Source: Geosiphon pyriformis | Lineage: Eukaryota; Glomeromycota; Glomeromycetes; Archaeosporales; Geosiphonaceae | Assembly (NCBI GenBank): GCA_016748015.1 | Contig: JAAOMT010000439.1 | Location: 145,527-209,526 of the forward strand | DNA: 64,000 bases | Direction of reading: 5' to 3' | Shown: positions 23,044 to 34,002 of the stretch, piece by piece | Layout of the letters: every line of letters starts with the position of its first letter | Numbering within the stretch: position 1 is the stretch's first letter | Notes under the pieces: generated by a model | What the model saw: the letters and a program-made list of their open reading frames with translations, nothing else | What the model was told of the DNA's origin: nothing | Database searches by the model: none | Translations under genes and position numbers: made by a program

Positions 23044-24438
23044 ATGTCTCAAACCACCACACCAGTGCCCGCTCAGAATCACCACCCTCAAACTTTACCG
23101 TTGAGAATACTGGCTATTGGAACGGCATACGAAGACACTATTCTTTATGTGGATAAATTTCCTCCAGAAGACGGCAAACAGCGAGCCCAACGAGTAGAAA
23201 AACGACGGGGCGGAAACGCTGGCAATACGTTGACAGTGTTATCCCAGTTTCCAATAACACTGTCTTTTTTCATGGCTTCCATGGCTTCAAAGGAAGCTTC
23301 CACGTGAGTTATAAAATGATTGGGATATTTAATTCATGGACCTTAAGCAGCAATTTTCACCGTATTTACATCCGGATCGTCTTGTATTTACACCAACATC
23401 AATTTTTAAAAAAATATCATCATAATAATTTTTTTACTTAAAATTGTTGGGCAGTTTCTTGTTACAAGACTTCGAGGCGCATAATATAAACACTTCAACC
23501 TGCATTTTCAGATCGAATGCAACCCATGCCCCAGTAGCGTACATAATTCACGCAGATAATACAAGTTCACGGACTATCATAAATTATAATAGGTAATGTG
23601 ATGGAAAATGGCCATTCTATCGAGCTTAAGCAAGATATTACTCTGGTCATTTGGGAGATTGTATTATTTTCTTATTTTCTTAATACTGCTTTCAAAGTAT
23701 AATGATCAATTCCCAACTTTTAATCTTACCAAGTATTCATGATTATTTAAAGCATAGACGAACTGACATTTGAAGAGTTTGAACGAGAATTTGAAGCTTC
23801 ATGTGCTGAGGCTTTGTCAAATGATCCCAACAATGGTTTACCTTTTAATTGGATACATTTTGAAGGCAGGAACACAGAAGAAGTAGCCAAGATGATTGAT
23901 TTTATTGATGGAAAATCATGGCGGAATAAATGTATTATTAGCGTAGAATTGGAAAAGCCACATCGAAGGGGACTTGAGAATTTAATGCACCGGGGAGATG
24001 TGGTATTTTTCTCCAAAGTATTCGCCGAAGGAAAAGGATATGATCATCCAGGGGATTTCTTACAAGTGATGGGACCATATTGTAAAAAAACGTGAGTTTC
24101 TTCTTTACTTAATAATCTAATATTTTAGTGGCATTTACTAGTCCTAATCGTTGTTTCTTCTCTCAAGAGCTTACCTTTTCTGTACTTGGGGGAGTGCTGG
24201 GGCTTCATGTTATCATAACCCTACACGTAAGCTATGTAATGCACCTGCATTAGCAATTTCTAATGTGCTTGATTCAGTTGGAGCAGGTGACACTTTTATA
24301 GCTGGAGTAATATATGGTTTGACACAGGGAATGCCACCTGAAGGTTGTCTCCGATTTGCTTGTGAACTGGCTGGTCGTAAATGCGCGCAAGTTGGATTTG
24401 AAAAGGTTGTAGAGAAAATGAATCAGTTAAACTTTTGA
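23044..24438 (+). CDS. Ketohexokinase-like PfkB family sugar kinase
   Basis: Likely ATP-dependent phosphorylation of a ketose such as fructose, in the cytosol. Exons 23044-23303, 23512-23592, 23753-24091 and 24168-24438 join in frame to 316 residues (human ketohexokinase is 298). The N-terminus has ILAIGTAYEDTILYVDKFP and the substrate-binding RRGGNAGNTLTVLSQF; the C-terminus has the PfkB signature SVGAGDTFIAGVIYGL, whose Asp is the catalytic base. RFACELAGRKCAQVGF matches the ketohexokinase end. An upstream in-frame ATG at 22978 would add 22 residues; I chose 23044 because the extension looks unlike the family. The stop is TGA followed by CTA, and the frame then stays open for 264 more codons (see the next entry). 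Confidence 0.9.
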
Positions 24439-25233
24439 CTATATGGCTGGAAATACCAACCAGAACCTTTCAAAGAAACAATGGAACTCAGAAAAGAAGA
24501 TGAATATGAAGATGAAGAATTTTTACAACAAAAAGATCAAAGAATTCAAATGGGTCAAGAAAAAAGACAACAGCAAGATTTCATGCAAAAGCAAATACAA
24601 ACAACACGGCCAAAAGATTATGAAAATTTACAATCGCCAACCAAAGAAAAACGAGGGTGGTTGACGATGCAGTGGCCATTGAAAAGAATTAATAAAACTT
24701 CAAATACTAGTTCTAAATCAGAAACCGCATGGTATTTAAGCTGGATGCGAATGGCGGGAAAGAATTTTGGGACTGCAAAGGGTAAAACAAGTCAAAATTC
24801 GCCTGAATTTGACAGTAGAAAGGGCAAAGGAAAAAAACATACAGAAAAAAACCTAGAACAGCAAGATAATCATAAAGATGAACTTGAAAATTATTTTGAT
24901 GAAAACGATTTGCACAAGGAAGGGGAATCTAAAGAATATGGAGAGGAATCTGAATACACTGATGAATATGTGGATGAAACAGAAGATGACAATCATTTTA
25001 ATAATGATCCTAGAGAAATTGCTTATAATAGGGTGAACTTTATCAATCAAGAAAGGAATAGTGTTTTTGATGGCGGAGGCGTTATGCAATCATTTGCGAA
25101 GACGGATGATTTTTATCGCTACAATTTTGGAATAAATAGTTTCAGAGATTCGACCGTTTCATCTTCAAGTGCGAAGAGCAATAATAATATTACCGCTGAG
25201 ACAAAAATCTCGAACAGAGGAAAGTCTACTTAG
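24439..25233 (+). CDS. In-frame extension of the kinase ORF, or separate acidic protein
   Basis: Immediately after the kinase TGA the same frame continues open for 264 codons to TAG at 25231-25233. The first internal ATG is at 24481, only 42 nt after the stop, too close for an ordinary independent promoter. The sequence is rich in Glu, Asp, Lys and Gln: EDEYEDEEFLQQKDQRIQMG, a basic hydrophobic patch (KRGWLTMQWPLKRI, AWYLSWMRMAGKNF), an acidic stretch near 24950 (EYVDETEDD) and a Ser-rich tail. No membrane segment or known domain; no SKL-type peroxisomal end. Options are programmed readthrough of UGA-CUA, a TGG/CGA-to-TGA mutation in a fusion gene, an intron removing the stop, or a downstream cistron. 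Codon use and composition look protein-coding. Confidence 0.6.
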   Translation, partial: LYGWKYQPEPFKETMELRKEDEYEDEEFLQQKDQRIQMGQEKRQQQDFMQKQIQTTRPKDYENLQSPTKEKRGWLTMQWPLKRINKTSNTSSKSETAWYLSWMRMAGKNFGTAKGKTSQNSPEFDSRKGKGKKHTEKNLEQQDNHKDELENYFDENDLHKEGESKEYGEESEYTDEYVDETEDDNHFNNDPREIAYNRVNFINQERNSVFDGGGVMQSFAKTDDFYRYNFGINSFRDSTVSSSSAKSNNNITAETKISNRGKST

Positions 25234-25596
25234 AAAGATGAAATCTTGATTTCGGTACTACTAGTCTTTAAACCCCATTCTGTATTCTTGTTTACCTGGA
25301 ACATTTACCCATCTAAATATGACTAGGATGCTTCTGTTATATAATCGCAAATTAGATCAAGGTGAAGATCAAATAAATTTTAATCAGCTCTGGAGCTATC
25401 ACGATCCTTCATAAAAAAGAAAAAAGTTCAGGTATTCTCTGCACTTCTAAAATTGTTTGGAAACCATCAGATGCGAAAATAAATCCAATTTCGTGACAGA
25501 AACCCTTTATGTGTAAATGTTTCGAGCATCGATCAACAAGAGTGATTGCTTGAAACGAGTAGAATATAAACAACTTTAACATTATTAAATTCTAGA
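25234..25596. other. Convergent 3' spacer
   Basis: 363 bp between the end of the kinase extension and the end of HIS5 on the other strand. Nothing else recognised. Confidence 0.6.
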
Positions 25597-27018
25597 TTAT
25601 AAATTCCCACTCCCATTATCATCTAATAATTCGTGTAGACATCTGAGCAATTGATGATTCTGTTCTGGAGTGCCAACGGTGATCCGTATACATCCTTTAC
25701 AACCGACCTCAGTACCACGATATCTAACCACAATTCCCAACCTCTCGGCCAACTCTGTGTATACCCAGAGAGCACGTTCATTACTTGGTGTGCCACTTTT
25801 GGCATCCAAGATTTGAACTAGTAAAAAATTCGTGTCTTTGCCTCCAATAATTTTCCCAATACCAGATATTTTTTTAATATTGAAGGTGATTTTATTTCGT
25901 TCAGAAAGAATTAACGAGATTGTCTCACGCGTTTTTGAGATATTTTCATCGGAAAGGGCAGAAAGAGCGGCTTTAGAAGTGAGTGTGCTGATGTTGTAAG
26001 GGGCTTTTACATTATTCATTAAACGAATAATCTTTGGATTAGATATTGCAATCCCACATCTGCACCGAATAGATCAGTCTCAAGATGTTAAAATCCTATT
26101 CGTACTTGATAGCTGGGGATCGGTAAAAAAAATTAAATCCGAAATACCTGATTCCTGCCAGCCCAAAACTTTTACTTAAGGTTTGGATCACAACTAAATT
26201 TGGGTATCGTTCTACCCATTTTGCCACGCTTCCAAAGGTCCCATTGAGATTTTCAGTAAAATCTATATAAGCTTCGTCTACAGCCACAACACCCTTTAAA
26301 TTTGGATCTTCGAGAACAGATTTGATCGAAGATAGAGATAAAGCATTGCCAGTGGGATTTCCTGGAGAACATAGGAAAACGATTTTTACATCAGAATTTT
26401 CAGATAAAGCCTTCGAAATCTTTTGTTTGTTTCGGAAAATATAAAAAAAAGTTTCGTTAGCGAATAAAATATATTGGATTCAAATAGATTCGAAAGTTTA
26501 GTTGAAGTTAAAAATATTAGACGAAGATTTGCATAAACTAGTTTCAAGGATTTTACCTGATTTATCTCTAATTGAAAATCTTCATTTACATTCAAATTTA
26601 CTCTGATCACTTTAACATCATTAACCTGTGCTGTTACCGAGTACATCCCATAGGTGGGAGGCGTAACCAAAACTTTATCTTTCCCAGGCACACAAAAAAT
26701 CCGAAACAACCAATCGATAACTTCATCTGAACCAACCCCTAAAAAAAAATAATCAGTTGAGGGTAGTTCCCGAAGTTTCATCAACCGTTCTTTCACTAGG
26801 ATCTGATTCGGATCAGGATATCGATTTAGGTGATCATCTATGGGTGTCAAAGTGGGGTTATGAAATTGAGTTTCGTCAAGTGAGGGACCAAACGAGTTTT
26901 CATTCGCGTCTAAAAGAATTCCTGAGGAATAATCTTCACGTGCACATCGATATGGTTTGACCGCTAGTATATTGGGCCGCACAATTGACTCTAAAGAAAA
27001 GGCGGATAAAGAAGACAT
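25597..27018 (-). CDS. HIS5: Histidinol-phosphate aminotransferase
   Basis: PLP-dependent enzyme that converts imidazole acetol phosphate and glutamate to histidinol phosphate in histidine biosynthesis. Three exons (27018-26557, 26419-26148, 26059-25597) join to 398 residues, close to yeast His5 (385). Class I/II aminotransferase features: LLDANENSFGP near the N-terminus, DHLNRYPDPNQ, FLGVGSDEVIDWLFR, FLCSPGNPTGNALS, VAVDEAYIDF and the PLP-lysine motif TLSKSFGLAGIR; the C-terminal CIRITVGTPEQNHQLL completes the active site. Start is the only ATG near the conserved N-terminus. Confidence 0.96.
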
Positions 27019-27628
27019 TGCTGAGACGACTTTGATTTTTGAAATGATATTCGGGGATCTGATCTATAGAAAAATATTACAGATTAAATGATCTTCGAGA
27101 CATTATCAATAGCATCAAATATATATTTGAAAAATTAGAGAATTCTGGGATCTGCGTCTATTTTTATAGTTGTTAACGAAAGTTTCAGATCTATGTCATG
27201 ACTAAAATTGCTATTTACTGAGGCGATAAATGTTTGAACAGTTTCTCATAACAAATAACAAAGGCTATTTTAAGTGTCTATTTTAACCTCTAAAATCAAG
27301 AAAAATCGGTTGATCGTCTAGTTTTTGGTAACTACGGCTAAAAGGAAAAGATGAACATTTCTCGGTATAGAAGCAAAATATGTAATTATCGCCGATTAAC
27401 GCAGAGCCTAGGTCTACTTAATAGAGGTTTAAAGTAAAATTGATCAGTCTAATATAATGAAATGGCAGAAATTCTCACGGAATTTTCGAAAAATGAATAT
27501 TCAAACCGATATAACATTTTGTCTTCGAATACATAGCGTCCCATATTATGGGGCATTTCCGCAAGATACTCCACGGTTTTTAAGAGTAATGATATTTACA
27601 GAGTTTTTGATTTTAGGTTTTCACCTAT
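27019..27628. other. Spacer with HIS5 promoter
   Basis: About 610 bp upstream of HIS5 and downstream of the next minus-strand gene. An open stretch at 27457-27687 on the plus strand overlaps the antisense of the neighbouring coding exon and is not a gene. Confidence 0.55.
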
Positions 27629-28803
27629 TCATTCGACGCCATCGCGGATTTGTCGTCCAAATTCTAACAAAAATGCAGCAACGTTGATATCATCTAATTT
27701 ATCCATTCCGATTAATTGATTGAACACTGGTTTCAGTGTTTCGTGTAAAGTATCAATTTTTTGTTTCATGAGCTGATTTTCACTCTGTAAATTTTTCAGA
27801 GTGTTTTTTTCATCATCTGCTTTTTCTTTGCTTTCCTCTACTTCTGGAATTAATTGTTGTTTTTTGCGTTGTAAACCGCGTTCTATCTCAATAAGCCTTT
27901 TGTGTTCAGTTTCTTGGGCTATTTTTAATTAAATCAAATTTAGATCTAGCTCCAGAAAAAATGAGTCAATTGGCTTGCTTAACCTGCCTTCATGAAATTC
28001 GGTAAAAGATTCCGAGAAAATTGGAAATGGTAGGTTTAATTTATTAAGCTCTGCACCATCTGTAGAAAAATAATAATAATAATAATAAAATGTTCAAAAA
28101 TTCTGACTCGTAATCAATATATTCTCATTGAATACCAAAAAAATACTTGTGAAATTAGATGCCTGTCATATTATTACAAACCTGCACACGAGAATCCCGA
28201 GTTGGAACCGATAGCATGCTAGAGCCCAGAATAATTAAAACTTTTTTAATTAAGACAAAAATTGGCACAAAAAGATAATCAACTTACATTTTGTTTTTTA
28301 TTAGTTATTGCTGAACTTGATGCCTCGCCTTCTCCAATTACTAACTGTTCCCCTGGTGCCATGGGAGACTTACCTTTGACAGAGGTTTTACGTACTTTTG
28401 CCGGTGGTTTATCTACTAAAAGAACTATTTCGTTGAGATATAGACGTTATGTATTAATGGCAAAATTCTATTTCACTCACCCTTTCGACTCGAATTTCCA
28501 TTAGCTGTGGTAGCAGCTTTCTTTCGACCACGTTTCAGTTTACCCGCTGATGGCTCAGAATAGGAGCTACCTATTGATAAATGGTAAAAGAGTGTGATGA
28601 AAAATTATTATCAATATATATTTTTTTTACCTAAATTCAAACTGAAATTCAAATTAGCATAAAGGCCTACCATCATCAGAAGGCGAAGTTGCCGAGGTAT
28701 CGCGTTTTTCTCCGTCATCCTCACCGTCATTGTTATTTGGTACAAATTCTTCGTCAGAGTCATCTTCTGAGGAGGCAAAAACTTGGTTCAACCAATCGGT
28801 CAT
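27629..28803 (-). CDS. Unknown acidic/basic protein with C-terminal coiled coil
   Basis: Six exons fit (28803-28671, 28570-28481, 28415-28288, 28218-28182, 28059-27984, 27896-27629) giving 243 residues in one frame. The first 45 residues are acidic (SSEDDSDEEFVPNNNDGEDD), followed by a basic AT-hook-like or nuclear-localisation patch (KLKRGRKKAATT), a linker, then a long heptad-like helix (RLIEIERGLQRKKQQLIPEV to about QLMKQKIDTLHETLKPVFNQ) and a short conserved-looking end (NVAAFLLEFGRQIRDGVE). No enzyme motif. The layout suggests a nuclear structural or chromatin/kinetochore protein, but I cannot place it in a family. Confidence 0.75.
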
Positions 28804-29328
28804 AATTAAAAATTAAGGTTTCTACGTTGAAAAGAAGATATCGACTTTTTGAAGGGGTTTAATAACTGATCAAACTATTAAATTCTCGAATTTCTGAGTT
28901 ATCTGATAATCCGTTATCCCGGGATCACCGCATTTAGAGAAAACTAGGTAATGTCAATAGCTTTACAATCGATTTTATTCATCTAAATATGTAAATTATC
29001 TACATTAAAAGATAGCTTTTAATTTTTTCAAAAGGCCATTTTCAATTTTAAGGAAAAATTTGAAAAAGGAAAATAATTTTCCAGCTCGAAATCAATTTGA
29101 ATTTCTTAAATCCAATTTATTTTAAAAGAAATTATTTTTTCACACGTTTTTAACATTGATGTTTAGCATGGTTTGGAAATCTAAAAATAAAAACAACATG
29201 TTATCATTTTAAAAAAAAAACTTTGAAATTAAATAACGATAATTTTTTAACATTATTTCAGTATTGATAATTTGAATTTATATTTGTTGCATTATTATTT
29301 AAATGTGTTTTAATTTAATAATAACAAT

Positions 29329-29420
<92 letters not shown>

Positions 29421-29860
29421 TAAATTATATCAAGCATCAATTTTGAAACAAAATTTCTGGCTATTTGGATAAGCCATTTGTAATTTTCCTTTTGCCTTGA
29501 AATCTCCAGTATCAATTAAAAGTTGCATATTTGATTTCAAAGCCTAAAAATTAAAAAATCAGATTTCAAATCAATATTTCAAACATTCTACAAATGAGAG
29601 GTCCTCGGTTTTCTATCCAATGCGAGCCTATATGCTCAACAATAGATTTTCTTGGTAATTTCAAACATTTTTTTTATCACTCATCCGTAGCTAAAAAATA
29701 GAGTGCAAAGAAAATATCTGTCTAACTAAAGCAATGCTCAATATCTGCTAAAAATTCATTCAAAATAAATTGATGAGAAGTAGCAAGCAAAATGAAAAAT
29801 TTAATTTAAAGATGTATTCAAAAACGATTATAATTCGTTATAATATGTCAAAAGGGCCTT
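28804..29860. other. AT-rich spacer with possible unresolved small gene
   Basis: Mostly AT-rich, with a 90-bp AAT microsatellite in the middle. On the minus strand two protein-like open segments lie at about 29690-29600 (KSIVEHIGSHWIENRGPL) and 29550-29430 (NMQLLIDTGDFKAKGKLQMA...CFKIDA then TGA). They are separated by a 48-nt stretch with GT and AG ends, but the phases do not join cleanly, so I do not call a gene. Confidence 0.4.
29331..29420. repeat. (AAT)30 microsatellite
   Basis: Thirty perfect AAT units, 90 bp. Confidence 0.97.
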
Positions 29861-31577
29861 CTACTTTTGGTCCCCATCCTCCTTTTTATCTTGTCCTTTT
29901 TTTCCTTCATTCTCTTTTTTATCGGGTAAACCTTCTAGACTTCGAATCCTCGGGTCGTCACGATTAACACCAGGAAGTGAATCAAAAACAGATGAGACGA
30001 AACTTGGATCTTCTATTATGTCATTTGAAGGCTGCTGATCGTAATAATGAAAAAATTCATTTTAATTATTAATAATTGATGAAAATTTCGAGTATTACAC
30101 AAATCAAGATGAAAAACATTTACTGTTGCTGAACTTCCGCCTTGCATTGACATTTCAATAGCGCGTGCTATTTGTTCATCCTCAGTCATTGGTAAATCCG
30201 AATCCATATGAACATCGCCCGTCTATCAAATCAAAAAGTGAATTTTACATAGACTGAATATGATAAGAAAAAAATTAGGACATATGTGAATGGACCTCTT
30301 TTTACTTACATGATCTTGGCCAATAGAAACAGCTAAAGCTTGGGCGAGGCTGTCTTCCTCACTTCTGTCTCCTTGTTCCACTACAGCATTGTCAACAGCC
30401 ATGGTTGTCGATTCTCCTTCGACAGCACTCGTAGCAGCCTTGGCAGCCTCAGCCTCCTGCCTAGCCTTTTCTTCTTCCAGAGAGATTCTCAGTGCCTAAA
30501 TTAAAAATATAAGGTCATTTGAAATTAAAATAGGAAAATGATTCATGATAAAATCTAGAAAACTGACGAGGGCAAGCTCTGGATCTAGATTAGGATCAAC
30601 ACCGAATTCAAAGCTGCCACCACCCCCTGGTGTAAATCCAGCCGGAAGTCCATCTTCACCAGAAATTATGGGGGATGATATCAAGAGCTCACTAAGAATA
30701 TGTGGACCTGGAGGAATAGTTACAAGATGACTGCATAGAATCAATGAGTTGGTTATTCAAGAGCCCAAAAATCATCATAATTGACAAGATGCGTGCCTAT
30801 TATCAGAAGCATTGACATTGGCCAAGAATGCCTCAAGTTTAGTTGTGTTATTTGTCTCTTCTCCGAAATTGACAATGTCGACGGCCACATTGTTTTTTTT
30901 CATTTTCTTGGCTAATTTGACCAAATTTTTTTCATCGGAATCGATTGGGCTACCCACGAACACTATGATCCGTTGTCGCTGATTCTTATTTTGTCGATGT
31001 TTCAATGCCAGCTTCGAAAGTATTGAGTAAAAAAAATTTGGAATAAAGTTATTTTGATAATCAAGATAAATGTGGGAACAATTCGAAATCTAGACCGAGA
31101 TCAAAATTGAATAAACCTGTGCAACTTGTATCCCTGTGGTAAGGTTAACGGCACCACCAATTTTGATATTATGCATAGCTGTGAGAATTTTGCCCATGTC
31201 CGAAGTCAAGGTAACAAGAACTTCTGGACTAGAATTTGATGAAAATTGATCAAGAGAGAATCTTTGATTAGTATTATTTTTTAGAGTGAAAAAAGATTCT
31301 CATACCGCAGATGCCACTGACCCTTTTCCTGCCATGGTTAATAATCCAACCGTGTTTTCAGGGTTCGATTGAGTTTTGGAGGAGAATATAAGATTAACAG
31401 CGTCACTTTGCGCCTCTAAGCGTGTCGGTGTATAGTCACCATTACGCATCCATTCCGAGTTATCAAGCCTTTAAAGGGATTTTGAGGATTTTTGGTTGAT
31501 TTGATGGCAAATCAGAGAGTGGCTAGTGAACTTTGAAGGCTCAAGACTTACACTAGCATAGTCGCTTCCAAAGGCAT
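29861..31577 (-). CDS. RPN10: 26S proteasome ubiquitin receptor Rpn10 (PSMD4)
   Basis: Captures polyubiquitinated proteins at the 19S regulatory particle. Eight exons (31577-31552, 31468-31322, 31228-31117, 31011-30797, 30730-30568, 30495-30310, 30222-30124, 30034-29861) join to 373 residues (human 377). The VWA domain is clear: [76 protein letters not shown]. Three ubiquitin-interacting motifs follow: [16 protein letters not shown] (split by an intron), [11 protein letters not shown] and [12 protein letters not shown]. Intron 4 (30796-30731) appears to start with GC, because only that donor yields the conserved [11 protein letters not shown] junction. The C-terminus is charged and Lys-rich. 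Confidence 0.95.
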
Positions 31578-32301
31578 ATTGAAATACTGGAAATTTCTTT
31601 GGAAGATAGTCGAGAATAATTTTTATTTTGATGGTGAAGTATATATCTTGGGGAAAGTTGCGTAATTTGGATAACCGATATGGTCATTAAATCATGTGAC
31701 CTAAGACCAAAGATGGTATTTTTATATATGAAATTTACTTGATTTAATATTTTCATTTTTTTAATGATTTTTTTAAAAAGAATGAAATACAACATAGATA
31801 TATATATATTTCAATTTTTTTTGTATTGTATTGTTATTTATATAAATATAAATATAAATTACAAATTAATATTAAAATATATGATATAATAGAATAGAAT
31901 AGAATATAATAGAATATAATAAAAAAGGTTATATTTTTATTTCTAAAAATTACAAATTATAAAAATTCTCAAAGGTTTCATTGAATTTTCTAGAATGTTG
32001 TACAATCAAGTACTTAAAAGTTTTTGAAACTTTATTTCGTTACACTATTTTCCTCTATGGGTATTATTATACTTAAAAAAAGATTGACAACACATCGGGA
32101 TCGGGATCTAAACAAGCACTAACAGTGTTACCGATACCACGATCCAAAAGATCATGAATTGTTGAAACTGTCTTAGAAACCATTAATAAGAAAATAGCAG
32201 TAGTAAGAAATCAAGAAAAAGAAGTTTGCGATAGAATGGAAGGTATGTAAAAAAGAAAATGCAGTAATTGTGAATTCTTTATTACTAAAAATGTGATTAT
32301 T

Positions 32302-32334
<33 letters not shown>

Positions 32335-32609
32335 GGATTTTTTGGTCTGCAATGAAAATTATTCAATGATTTTCAGAAATCGGCCGGAAGTACGAGTACA
32401 AAATTGTTGGGAATGATGTACATATACATACGATATACAATTTTTACATTTGAAAAAAAAAACGGTCTGCCCGCATATATACACATTGTAGTTTCTTTCA
32501 TTGCTGCATTATTATCAATAAATGACCCAATTTTTTTGTTATCTTAATCTTCTTCTACTTTTTAAATAGAAAAAATACCCAACTAACTAAACTAAATTAA
32601 CTAAACTAA

Positions 32610-32610
32610 T

Positions 32611-32661
<51 letters not shown>
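32610..32661. repeat. (AACT)n microsatellite
   Basis: About 13 near-perfect AACT units, preceded by degenerate copies from 32580. Confidence 0.95.
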
Positions 32662-32663
<2 letters not shown>

Positions 32664-33752
32664 CACTAACTCGTTCTCAAACCTGTTCTTATCCCGCACC
32701 ATAAATTAAATAAATTTTTGGTACAGGGAAAAAAAAACGTGCTTTTAATAACAAAACATTCCCAAAAAATCATTTTTTACCTTCTCTCTCTTTTACAAGT
32801 GTCAACTTAAAAGTCTTTCCAGTTAAAAGTCACTTTAAAATTTTCTTTTTCTATTTGACCTCCCAAAATATCTTTTCTTATTCGTTTTATTTAATCATTC
32901 TTTTATTCTAATCTTTTTCTTCGCTTTTCTCTTCTTTCATTTGGCTTCAAAAAAAAAACTTTCTATTCTCTTTCTTTAACTCCCTTTCTTTTTTTCTCGT
33001 GTCTCCCTTCTTTTCATTTATAGAGTGAAATTAAATACTTGTTCAAAGCCTTATATAATTATATTAATACTAATTTTATATTAGTTAATCAGTTATTAAT
33101 AATTCACGATTTAGAAAATCCCATCAACATAACACCACTGCACGACATTACAATATCTATAAATTTCTAGCAACAAACGAATACTTTCTTATACACACAC
33201 TTTTTTCTGTTTCCACAAACTTTCGCTTTGCCGTTCTTTTTTTTTGACGCTTCTTTTGTGGAACAACTGTGGGTAACGCTTATTCGACGGGAATTTTTTT
33301 CCTTTGATTCTTCGTCGTCCACGCGTGTTCTAATATTAAAACTCCGTCCTCCCTGTCGACGATCTTTTCAACCTATACATTCGTTTGTTTTCTATTTTCT
33401 ACTCCCTAGACAAACTTTGCTTGCCTTCTCTGCAAGCACCCCTTTGTTTTCTTAACCCTAACCTTCGTAACCTCCATCTCGCTAAGTTTCTATTAGTTAA
33501 CGCTAGCTCAAAATAGTTTTATTCTTTTCTAGTTTACAATCATTTATTTTCTTAGTTGGCTTCTTGTTTAGTTCGCAAGTTTGGTTCGTATTTCTTTCAT
33601 TTTTCGTTATTGTGTCTGCCAAACAGTGTAAAAGACGTCATTTCTTGTGCCATCCAACCGCGTTTGTTAGTTCTTGAAGTGTCCCGTGAACAAACAATAA
33701 ACAAACGTCTCTTTTGCATCCACCGACCACTTTATATCAATTGGTTTATTTT

Positions 33753-33755
<3 letters not shown>

Positions 33756-33792
<37 letters not shown>
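33756..33792. repeat. (TC)n microsatellite
   Basis: About 18 perfect TC units in the pyrimidine-rich 5' region of the SAP-domain gene. Confidence 0.95.
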
Positions 33793-33794
<2 letters not shown>

Positions 33795-34002
33795 ATTCAC
33801 ACGCATATACAGGTTTAATTGCTTTTTTATACTCATTGACTTTTTTTCTTCTTCTCCTTCTCCTCCTTTCTCCTCCTTATCTTCTTCCTTCTACAATAGA
33901 CTTTTTCTTAAGGCGACACCGAACTAAGCGTTCTATTCATTTATTATATAGCTTTTTCGCTACAGGATTTTCTTGAGATTAATTTAATCGTGATAGACGA
34001 AA

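Larger units (their letters stand above)
31578..34002. other. Long intergenic region and 5' leader of the SAP-domain gene
   Basis: AT-rich near RPN10. A 36-codon frame on the minus strand (32183-32073) is less AT-rich and starts MVSKTVSTIHDLLDRGIG; function unknown and existence uncertain. Microsatellites: ATG/TGA (32302-32334), AACT (32610-32661), CT (33756-33792). From about 32770 to 33990 the plus strand is strongly pyrimidine-rich, which fits a long promoter/5' untranslated region of the downstream gene. The open frames here (33228-33455, 33556-33927) are low-complexity by-products of that bias. Confidence 0.55.

Noticed and set aside
24406-24480. Intron removing the kinase TGA
   Set aside because: A GTTGTA donor to CAACCAG or TTTCAAAG acceptor leads into a different frame that closes at 24664, so it does not explain the long open frame. 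Not fully excluded.
29331-29420. Regular AAT array as a CRISPR-like or satellite structure
   Set aside because: Simple trinucleotide microsatellite without spacers.
32580-32661. AACT repeat as telomere-like sequence
   Set aside because: A tetranucleotide microsatellite in the interior of a gene-rich region; not a TTAGGG-type telomere.
33228-33927. Plus-strand ORFs upstream of the SAP gene
   Set aside because: Phe/Ser/Leu-rich translation of a pyrimidine-rich leader; no conserved sequence.
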